A stretch of 35,474 nt of DNA, taken from NCBI GenBank assembly GCA_902500775.1, contig CABVRZ010000033.1, forward strand, positions 1-35,474. The letters are read 5' to 3'. Of the stretch, positions 24,501-30,384 are shown piece by piece (positions within the stretch are counted from its first letter, which is position 1; the number at the start of each line of letters is the position of its first letter). A model generated the notes under the pieces. It saw only the letters and a program-made list of their open reading frames with translations. It made no database searches and had not been told where the DNA came from. This DNA comes from an uncultured Nitrospira sp. Lineage in GTDB: Bacteria; Nitrospirota; Nitrospiria; Nitrospirales; Nitrospiraceae. A program made the translations under genes and the position numbers.

Positions 24501-25709
24501 GATGGCTCGAAAGTAGTGACGGCGTCAAGAGATAAGACGGTACGGATATGGGAGGTGGCGACTGGAAGGTTACTTGCGACGCTGCGCCATGACGACATCA
24601 TCGTAACGACTCCATTTAGCCAAGACGGCCAGCAGATCGTGACGGTGTCAGGGCCAATGGTTCGTGTCTGGGAGGTTGCGACGGGCAAAGAACTAGCCAT
24701 CTTGCGCCATGGGGCCAAGGTAGTGACCGCCACATTCAGCTTAGATGGGCAACAGGTCATGACCGTTTCAGAAGACAAGACCGTGCGGATGTGGGAGATG
24801 GTAAGGGGGAGGGTACTGGCAACATTGAAAGATGATGGCAGAGTGGAAACAGCAGTCTTCAATCCTGATGGGAAGCAGGTGCTAACGGTATCAGAAGACC
24901 AAACGGTCCGAGTGTGGGATATCGAGGCAATGAAAGAGCTGGTGACGCTGTCTCACGATCGCAAGGTCGAGGCAGCGACATTTATCTCTGACGGCCAACA
25001 GATGCTGACGGTGTCGGGGGCAGTGATTCGTGTGTGGGATGTGGTAACAGGGAAACTTGTCAAAACGATGCAATCTACTGCCGACACGGAGGTGGCAGGG
25101 GTGAGCCCAGATGGGCAATGGATGGTGACAGTGTCGAATTCAGTAGCCCGAGTGCGTGATATTTCAACCGGTGCTGTGCTAGCAAACCTGCATCACAATG
25201 ATAAAGTCGTCTCGGCGAACTTCAGTTTTGATGACCACCAAGTGGTGACGGCATCAAAAGACGGAATGGTCAGAGTATGGGACCGTAAGTCTGGAAGAGA
25301 ACTGGTGAGACTGCGCCATGACCATAAGGTAGTGGCGGCGATGCTCAATAGAGACGGAAGGCAGGTTGTGACAGTGTCAGCGGACAAGACCGCCAGGGTG
25401 TGGGATCGCGAATCAGGCACAGAACTGGTAAGACTGCACCATGATAATAAGGTGGTGGCAGCGGTGTTCAATGCGAGCGGGACGGAGATTCTGACGGTGT
25501 CAGAGCACAAGGTTATCCAGGGATGGGACGCCCCTTGGGTAATGCGCTACCATGCGCAAGAATTAGTAGGGAAGGTTTGCCGTGAGAAATTGAGTGGGGC
25601 TCGCCTTGTGACGGAAAGTGATGTAGAGGTTTCACCGGTGCTGAGTGGGCGAGTTGGAGAAGATGTCTGTGTGCCCAAAAGCTGGATGCCGCGAATTCTT
25701 CTTTGGTAG
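21591..25709 (+). CDS. TIR-nSTAND NTPase-WD40 protein (putative immune/signalling receptor)
   Basis: The 1372-aa product has four parts. Residues 1-120 form a TIR domain (KIFISHSSKDNAKALAVVQW ... FLDFRDLAAGELW), a fold that in bacteria often cleaves NAD+ or serves as an adaptor. Residues about 165-560 are a STAND-type NTPase of the nSTAND1 group. It opens with PYRGLRALEAEDAGVFFGRE and has Walker A GASGAGKSS at 209-217, Walker B IVIAIDQAEELF at about 307-318, and VVEVTHEALLRQW near its end. A single membrane-type helix follows at about 664-686. Residues about 750-1325 hold 14 WD40 blades with endings such as VWDVKTG, VWEVATG and VWDRESG. The natural reading is WD repeats sensing a ligand, STAND oligomerising, and TIR acting as effector. 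GGAAG upstream supports the start. The next gene follows 70 bases later. Function in phage defence is an inference. Confidence 0.92.
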   Translation: MPKIFISHSSKDNAKALAVVQWLEQNGWTDTFLDFRDLAAGELWQDALKNAADRCEAILLLVSLAWQESKWCQDEFQHAQRLCKTICLLIIEPIAIKSLSLEVTAKWQLCDLVTGDDQQCFEVAHQKVPNTVVSLSGAGLRSLKQGLLKAGLDPSVFPYDPTRGPYRGLRALEAEDAGVFFGREAPLIRGLDMLRRMTDECEHLFVILGASGAGKSSFLRAGLWPRLKRDERHFLPLPVIRPERAAISGQTGLMKSLEKTFREFKIEKARATLCATLAKPEGLVELVVELQATAQKMLGPGAVEPTIVIAIDQAEELFRSGNSDEATQILDQLGVLIGQTGSAHPEMPVPRVIVIMAIRSDSYEELQTAAALKGLRQTPFSLPPLALAEYKMVIEGPAARATAAGQTLTVEPALTEQLLRDAEGADALPLLAFVLEKLLVRHGSDGDLLLKEYHALGGLQGSIEAAVTQAFNDPEKNPTIPADETVQRMLLQQAFPSLVTLDQDSEKPKRLVATWATLPTEIQPLLERLVEARLLTKDRRKVADGEEEVVVEVTHEALLRQWGILTTWLKLDGANVKLVDSVRRATAEWRKAQHVEKSEIETWLIHDGEALADAERLLSCRDYDSRFGADERDYLKACREKVQAARAERVAQLTRIARAQEWTKVLLGAIAIVLVVAGVLIIKQARELQRQTSRVYASVAKSMGAEGRYDQALRMGVLALQNTDLLERVEQEAVEAELSRLSYMSAQISKIHGPGEVVTGMFSADRKQVVTTSEDNIARVWDVKTGTELVALPHDDKVRAATFSPAGRRLVTASADKTARVWDVETGKKIATLPHGEEVEMATLSFDGKQVVTASGDKTARVWDIETGMELVVLPHEDKVRAATFSSDGKQVLTVSWDNTVRVWIVETQKVQAILRHGVPVAAAAFSPDGRQVVTVSWVENSAQVWDVKREKVVANLQHDDTVEAATFSPDGSKVVTASRDKTVRIWEVATGRLLATLRHDDIIVTTPFSQDGQQIVTVSGPMVRVWEVATGKELAILRHGAKVVTATFSLDGQQVMTVSEDKTVRMWEMVRGRVLATLKDDGRVETAVFNPDGKQVLTVSEDQTVRVWDIEAMKELVTLSHDRKVEAATFISDGQQMLTVSGAVIRVWDVVTGKLVKTMQSTADTEVAGVSPDGQWMVTVSNSVARVRDISTGAVLANLHHNDKVVSANFSFDDHQVVTASKDGMVRVWDRKSGRELVRLRHDHKVVAAMLNRDGRQVVTVSADKTARVWDRESGTELVRLHHDNKVVAAVFNASGTEILTVSEHKVIQGWDAPWVMRYHAQELVGKVCREKLSGARLVTESDVEVSPVLSGRVGEDVCVPKSWMPRILLW
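23850..25540 (+). repeat. Tandem WD40-coding repeats (14 units of about 120 bp)
   Basis: The sequence repeats with a period of roughly 117-129 bases, each unit ending in a codon pattern for VWD/VWE. Several neighbouring units share long stretches, for example 'GTGACGG-TCA-GA-AAGAC' variants. This points to recent internal duplication and continuing scope for unit gain and loss. Confidence 0.75.
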
Positions 25710-25779
25710 GAAGTGTGATCGCACCCTCTTTGTATCATATAGAAGCCAAGCTGGCTGATTTTACCGGGAACAAGTTCTT

Positions 25780-27756
25780 GTGAAACCTCACGCGTTTGTC
25801 GCGATGCCGTTTGGCCTGAAGAAGGACGGCCAGGGTAACGAGATCGATTTCAATCGGGTCTATGCGGAACTGATCAAACCGGCGTTGGAAGCGGCGGGCT
25901 TGGAAGTGTTCCGAGCTGACGAAGAAGAGCGGGCCGGCGATATTCGAACGGACATGTTTCAAGAGTTGCTTCTGGCCGACTTGGTTGTTGCGGATCTCAC
26001 GCTCGACAATCCTAATGTCTGGTATGAGCTTGGGGTGCGCCACGCCCTGCGGGCTCGCGGTGTGGTTCTGATCAGCGGCGGTCGGGTCCCGACAGCATTT
26101 GACCTCTATACCGATCGTAAGCTGCGGTACTCCACTAAGAACCAAGGGCCTGATCCGGAGACGCTGGAACAGGATAAAACGAAGCTCACGGACATGGTGA
26201 AGGCAACGATGGAATCATGGCAGGGCCGTAAGGTCAGCCCCGTCTATAATCTGTTGCGAAATCTACAGGAACCGGACTGGAAGTCGCTTCGCATCGGTGA
26301 TGTGCAGGAATTCTGGGAGCGGTATGACGCGTGGGAAGAGCGTATAGAATTGGCTCGAAAGGCCAGGCAGATCGGGGATGTATTGGTGCTTGCAGATGAA
26401 GCACCGATTGCGGCCTTTCGGGCCGAGGCTTGGATCAAAGCCGGTGAGACACTGCGAAAGACAGGACATTTTACATTTGGACTGGAGCAACTCGAGCGAG
26501 GTCTTGCGGTTGAGCCGCGTAACATTCGAGGGCTGAGGGAGAAGGGTATTTGTCTCCAACGGTTGGCGATTGAATGCAAGCCAGGATATTCATTGGATCG
26601 TGCAAGGGCACACTATCAGGACGTGGTGGATGTATTTCCGAATGATACAGAAACATGGGCCTTGCTTGGCCGTGTGGACAAAGACGCATGGGTGTCAGCG
26701 TGGCATCAGCCTAATAAAAAACTGGAGCAGATGAAAGAGGATGCGGCCTACGAGGATGCATTGCTCAGGGCCGCCATTGAGAGCTATGCGATGGCCTGTC
26801 GCCGCAATCCTGGTCATTATTATTCAGGGATCAATGCCGTCACACTCATGCAGCTCTATCGATATCTGACAAGCGATCAACGGTACGACAGGGAGATGGC
26901 GGCAATGGCTGGGGCCGTTCGCTTTGCTGCAGAGATGGAAGGCGACCCCGACCAGGCATTCTGGTCTAAGGCCACGCTTGGTGATCTGGAAGTTTTGGTG
27001 GGAAGGCCAGAAACGGTCAGTTCTGCTTATAGGGAAGCCATTGCCAAGAACGACAAGGATTGGTTTGCGCTGAATTCCAGCTTGGCGCAGCTTTGGCTGT
27101 TGAGGGATCTTGGGTTCAAGCCGGAGAACGTTGAGGCTGGCATATCAGCATTTGATCGAGCCTTACAGAAATTGGCGAAGCCTGAGGACAATTGGCTGCC
27201 TCGGCAAGTGTTCCTCTTCAGTGGGCACATGATCGATAAAGAAGGCCGGCAGCCACCGAGGTTTCCTGAAGAGAAAGAAGCAGCGGCTATGCAGAAAATT
27301 GCTCAGGTCTTACAAGAACTCGGCGCGAGCTCGCAGGATCTGGCCCTCACGCAAGGTGCCTGTGGCGGCGATCTGCTTTTCACTGAACAATGCCAGCAGA
27401 GAGGTGTGAAGGTGCAGTGGCTCCAACCGGTTGCCGAGCCGAGTTTTATCGAAGAATCTGTGGTGTGTCGTGGCCAAGATTGGCGAGATCGCTATTGGGC
27501 GGCTAAGGAAAAGCTCGCCGTAGAAATTCGTTCGGCTCCGGAGCAGCTCGGCCCACCTCCCGCTGATACAAATCCATACGAGCGCTGCAACTTGTGGCTG
27601 CTGTACACCGCACTCTCATATGGCATTCGACGAGTTCGGTTCGTCTGTCTATGGGACGGGAGCGAGGGCGACGGTCCTGGCGGCACTGCGCATATGTATC
27701 AAGAAGTGAAACGGCGGACAGGGCAGGTCACCTGGATTGATAGCCGCATGCTCTAG
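25780..27756 (+). CDS. TIR-like / TRAFs-binding-type TPR / SLOG-like protein
   Basis: The 658-aa product has three parts. Residues 1-110 resemble the TIR-like/deoxyribosyltransferase-like effector domain. The pattern is HAFVAMPFG, VYAELIKPALEAAGLEVFRADEE, DMFQELLLADLVVADLTLDNPNVWYELG, with the conserved Glu in the WYELG segment. Residues about 150-470 are helical TPR-like repeats of the type annotated as MAP3K TRAFs-binding (DUF4071). Residues about 480-658 start VFLFSGHMIDKEGRQPPRFP and contain LALTQGACGGDLLFTEQCQQRG. This is reminiscent of the SLOG/LOG-like nucleotide-sensing fold. The start is a GTG at 25780 with GGGAA upstream. It lies 70 bases after the TIR-STAND-WD40 gene, likely in the same transcript. 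A nucleotide signalling or NAD-consuming role is inferred from the families. Confidence 0.8.
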   Translation: MKPHAFVAMPFGLKKDGQGNEIDFNRVYAELIKPALEAAGLEVFRADEEERAGDIRTDMFQELLLADLVVADLTLDNPNVWYELGVRHALRARGVVLISGGRVPTAFDLYTDRKLRYSTKNQGPDPETLEQDKTKLTDMVKATMESWQGRKVSPVYNLLRNLQEPDWKSLRIGDVQEFWERYDAWEERIELARKARQIGDVLVLADEAPIAAFRAEAWIKAGETLRKTGHFTFGLEQLERGLAVEPRNIRGLREKGICLQRLAIECKPGYSLDRARAHYQDVVDVFPNDTETWALLGRVDKDAWVSAWHQPNKKLEQMKEDAAYEDALLRAAIESYAMACRRNPGHYYSGINAVTLMQLYRYLTSDQRYDREMAAMAGAVRFAAEMEGDPDQAFWSKATLGDLEVLVGRPETVSSAYREAIAKNDKDWFALNSSLAQLWLLRDLGFKPENVEAGISAFDRALQKLAKPEDNWLPRQVFLFSGHMIDKEGRQPPRFPEEKEAAAMQKIAQVLQELGASSQDLALTQGACGGDLLFTEQCQQRGVKVQWLQPVAEPSFIEESVVCRGQDWRDRYWAAKEKLAVEIRSAPEQLGPPPADTNPYERCNLWLLYTALSYGIRRVRFVCLWDGSEGDGPGGTAHMYQEVKRRTGQVTWIDSRML

Positions 27757-27772
27757 CCTGTAAGGATTACCT

Positions 27773-27788
27773 GAATCCATTTCGATAC
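27773..27788 (+). repeat. 16-bp element GAATC-N6-GATAC, copy 3
   Basis: The sequence GAATCCATTTCGATAC differs from copy 2 at one base. It lies 16 bases after the stop of the TIR-like/SLOG gene. Confidence 0.65.
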
Positions 27789-27794
27789 AGGGGT

Positions 27795-27810
27795 GTATCC
27801 TTTTCGATTC
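27795..27810 (-). repeat. 16-bp element GAATC-N6-GATAC, copy 4 (inverted)
   Basis: On the minus strand it reads GAATCGAAAAGGATAC. It is inverted relative to copy 3, with six bases between them, so GATACA-GGGG-TGTATC forms a small palindrome at the centre. Confidence 0.55.
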
Positions 27811-27931
27811 TCTATCCTCTATTCGTTCACGTCATCATTGACCTAAGTTTTGCTCCCTTCAGACTTCCAGCAAACCTGGGAATGCTGTATTCTCCCTTCC
27901 TGTAGTACGGCCTAGGTGTGACATCGTGCGC

Positions 27932-28003
27932 GTCATTTTCCACATGCGGAGTGGCAAGGTGTTTGCTCATCTAACACGTAGGAGACCAGAGTCGTTTTCC
28001 ACA
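27932..28003 (+). repeat. Two direct copies of GTC(A/G)TTTTCCACA
   Basis: Copies lie at 27932-27944 and 27991-28003, 59 bp apart. The core TTTTCCACA fits a loose DnaA-box pattern (TTWTNCACA). They lie just before the lipoprotein gene of the caspase/CHAT cluster and could be operator sites instead. Confidence 0.4.
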
Positions 28004-28045
28004 CTCTGACAAGTCGTACACGTGAGTTGGAGAGAGGAGGGGAGG

Positions 28046-28933
28046 ATGGGACAGGTGGGATGGAAGATCGGCTGGCCGTCAGTCATGAGTCTGGTTCTGG
28101 CCGTGACAGTGTCCGGCTGCGGGCTCACGGCCAAGCAAAAGGCGGCGCTCGACAGCTTTGCCGCTGCGACTCAAGAGTTTTCGAGCAGTGCGCAAAGCGA
28201 ATTTCAAAAGAACCGCCAAGATGTGATCGAGATGAATCGTGTTCGATTCGAGCTCGGCGATGAGAAGGTTCCACTCAATGAATTGGATCGACTCCTGACG
28301 CGCGAGCGAGTCCAAACCAGGCTGACGGCGCTCCAAACGCTCGAAGACTACGCCGGATTGCTGCGCAAGCTGGTCGGAGCCGTACCGGAAGGAGAGTTGC
28401 TCGAAGCCGGCCATAGTTTCGTCTCGAACCTTAGAAGTGTGAAGGGCGTCTCGTTCTCAGACGAACAGGCGGAGGGGATCGGGAAAGCCGTCGCCGCCGT
28501 GGGGGGGCTCTATGTGGAGTACAAACGAGCCCATGCAGTTCGGGAGGTGATCGAAACAGCCAATCAACCGATCTTGTCAGTCATCAACCTGGTGAAGCGT
28601 GATCTTGATCCGAACGAATCGGGATGGAGTGCCGGGTACAAGTTGACGGCGTCGAAGTTGGAGAAGCATGCGCTCACTGTTGGGGGCCCGGTTCCTCCAC
28701 AGGATTTCGCATCCAAGTCGCTCGTATTCAAGGCGCAAGCCATGGCAGCGGAACGTACGACTCGGTTCGACCTTGTCTCGTCAGAACTCATGGGCCTGGC
28801 GTCAGGGGTTGCCGAGGCCCAGCAGAACCTGCTGCAGGTCCTGAATACCTCCGATTTCAATGCGGAAAATGTGCATCAGTTTGCCAAGAAGGTTCGAGAG
28901 TTTAAGTCGATCTACGGCTTACTCCACAACTAA
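28046..28933 (+). CDS. Helical lipoprotein, first gene of the caspase/CHAT cluster
   Basis: I do not recognise a family. The 295-aa product has a lipoprotein signal with Cys25 (TVSGC). The rest is predicted almost wholly helical, with heptad-like stretches (AALDSFAAATQEFSSSAQSEFQKNR; RERVQTRLTALQTLEDYAGLL). Its overall shape suggests a membrane-anchored scaffold or sensor in the periplasm. The ATG at 28046 directly follows a purine-rich GAGAGGAGGGGAGG with AGGAGG at good spacing; a GTG at 28022 is less likely. The next gene follows 29 bases later, then the caspase gene, so co-expression is likely. How a periplasmic lipoprotein would talk to proteases without visible signal peptides is unclear. 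Confidence 0.75.
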   Translation: MGQVGWKIGWPSVMSLVLAVTVSGCGLTAKQKAALDSFAAATQEFSSSAQSEFQKNRQDVIEMNRVRFELGDEKVPLNELDRLLTRERVQTRLTALQTLEDYAGLLRKLVGAVPEGELLEAGHSFVSNLRSVKGVSFSDEQAEGIGKAVAAVGGLYVEYKRAHAVREVIETANQPILSVINLVKRDLDPNESGWSAGYKLTASKLEKHALTVGGPVPPQDFASKSLVFKAQAMAAERTTRFDLVSSELMGLASGVAEAQQNLLQVLNTSDFNAENVHQFAKKVREFKSIYGLLHN

Positions 28934-28962
28934 TTGCTCAACCGTGTAAGGAGACATAGGTC

Positions 28963-29391
28963 ATGCCGAGGCGACCGAAGAAAACAATGAAACCCAGAAG
29001 GACCAAGACTCGACGCACAACTAAACAACCCAAGAAAGCACGCCGTTCAAAAGCACGAGTCCTTACTCGAGGGACCGAACGGCCCGCATCGATCGTACCT
29101 GAGTTGATGAGGGTGCTGGATCAGTTGCTCAGGCTCATGCGAAAGACGAAAGATTCTCAGCAGCTCGAGCAATTGGGTGACCAACACAGCGCGCTTTCGG
29201 AACAGGCTGAGCAGTTGATCGACCATCAAATCACGGAGACGACGGCTCAATATCAGGCCGCGATCGAAGGGATACAAGAAGCGTCCGAAAGCATTGAGAA
29301 GGCCATCACGGGCTTGGAGTCAGTCAAAACGGTCATTCGTCAAGCTGCGAAAGCGGTTGAACTTGCAGGAAAGGTTGCCGCCATGGTGTGA
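28963..29391 (+). CDS. Small protein with lysine/arginine-rich tail and helical coiled coil
   Basis: The 142-aa product is unrecognised. The first 42 residues are very basic, with Lys/Arg/Thr/Pro runs such as RRPKKTMKPRRTKTRRTTK, like histone H1-type tails. The remaining 100 residues form a long amphipathic helix or coiled coil (LMRVLDQLLRLMRKTKDSQQL ... ESIEKAITGLESVKTVIRQA). The basic tail could bind DNA, RNA or acidic lipids, and it is rich in bonds cleavable by an Arg/Lys-specific metacaspase. This makes it a candidate substrate of the next gene's product. GGAG upstream of the ATG and spacing of 29 and 38 bases to its neighbours support a shared operon. Confidence 0.7.
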   Translation: MPRRPKKTMKPRRTKTRRTTKQPKKARRSKARVLTRGTERPASIVPELMRVLDQLLRLMRKTKDSQQLEQLGDQHSALSEQAEQLIDHQITETTAQYQAAIEGIQEASESIEKAITGLESVKTVIRQAAKAVELAGKVAAMV

Positions 29392-29429
29392 GCCGTCCCT
29401 ATCACGGAGCAGATTGAAAAGGAGGAGTT

Positions 29430-30266
29430 ATGGCGAAACGAGCGGTGCTCATCGGAATCAATAAGTATCAGGTTCCTGGATCGGATCTGAACGGATGCGT
29501 CAACGATGTGAAAAACTTGAGCGGGGTGTTGAAAACCTATTATGGCTTTGCCGACAAGGACATTACGACGCTGACTGACCTGAAGGCGACAAAGAAGGCC
29601 ATGCAGACGGCGATTCAGAAGCTGATCGTCGGTGGGAAGAAAGGCGATACCTTGTTGCTCCACTATTCGGGGCATGGTTCCAATGTACCGGACGACAATG
29701 GAGATGAAGCGGATCACCGCGATGAGATTCTGTGTCCCACGGATTTGGACTGGAAAGATACCTTGCGTGACGACTGGCTTCGGAAGATCTTCAACAAACT
29801 TCGGAAGGGCGTGAGCCTCACCGTGATCATGGACTGTTGCCATTCCGGGACGATCACGCGCGCCATCCTCCCGCCGGATGCGCCCGTGCGGGAACGGTTC
29901 CTCCCGTGCCCGCTCGATTTCATGGCGACGGAGTCGGGGCGGAAGCTTCGAGGAACCGTTCGTGGGCAGCTGACGAAGGCATCCAAGGGCAAGAGCCGAA
30001 AGAGCGATATCGTCCATGCCGAGATCCCTGAACGGTTGATCACCGGCTGCCGGTCGACTCAGACCTCCGCCGACGCACATATTGGCGGGACCTATAACGG
30101 GGCCCTGACCTATTACCTCGTTGAGTCGATCAAAGAAACAGAGGGCAGGCTGACCTATCGAGAATTACACCGACGAACTACGGCGAAACTCAAGGCAGAA
30201 GACTTCGACCAGGTTCCTCAGCTGGAAGGACAGCGCACGTCGTTTGATCGCCAGTTTCTGAGTTAG
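29430..30266 (+). CDS. Caspase-family cysteine protease (type I metacaspase-like)
   Basis: The 278-aa product is essentially one C14 peptidase domain. KRAVLIGINKYQVPGSDLNGC opens it, with strand 1 and the metacaspase 'ALxIGINxY' pattern. The catalytic His82 is in LLHYSGHGS. The catalytic Cys137 is in VIMDCCHSGT. Acidic residues DDNGDEADHRDE follow the His and may form the S1 pocket or bind calcium, as in metacaspases that cut after Arg/Lys. RLITGCRSTQTSADAHIGGTYNGALTYYLVE is the C-terminal subunit. There is no signal peptide, so it should act in the cytoplasm. AAGGAGG precedes the ATG. Bacterial proteases of this kind are known as executors or activators in immune modules; the targets here are unknown. 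Confidence 0.93.
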   Translation: MAKRAVLIGINKYQVPGSDLNGCVNDVKNLSGVLKTYYGFADKDITTLTDLKATKKAMQTAIQKLIVGGKKGDTLLLHYSGHGSNVPDDNGDEADHRDEILCPTDLDWKDTLRDDWLRKIFNKLRKGVSLTVIMDCCHSGTITRAILPPDAPVRERFLPCPLDFMATESGRKLRGTVRGQLTKASKGKSRKSDIVHAEIPERLITGCRSTQTSADAHIGGTYNGALTYYLVESIKETEGRLTYRELHRRTTAKLKAEDFDQVPQLEGQRTSFDRQFLS

Positions 30267-30384
30267 GGAGGAGAGCAGGCAACGCGTCTCGAGTGTGTCA
30301 TATCGGTCAGTCGGCACGGCCGTATGACGAAGGAAGTGTGCCGAGCGGTGGGGAGTGACTCTATTGGCTGAGGGGAGGGCCACG

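Larger units (their letters stand above)
27757..28045. other. Gap between the TIR pair and the caspase/CHAT cluster
   Basis: About 290 bp without a gene. It contains copies 3 and 4 of the 16-bp element and two TTTTCCACA motifs, listed separately. No clear terminator is visible. Confidence 0.5.

Noticed and set aside
27932-28003. Replication origin
   Set aside because: Only two loose DnaA-like boxes, no AT-rich unwinding region and no dnaA, dnaN or similar genes nearby.
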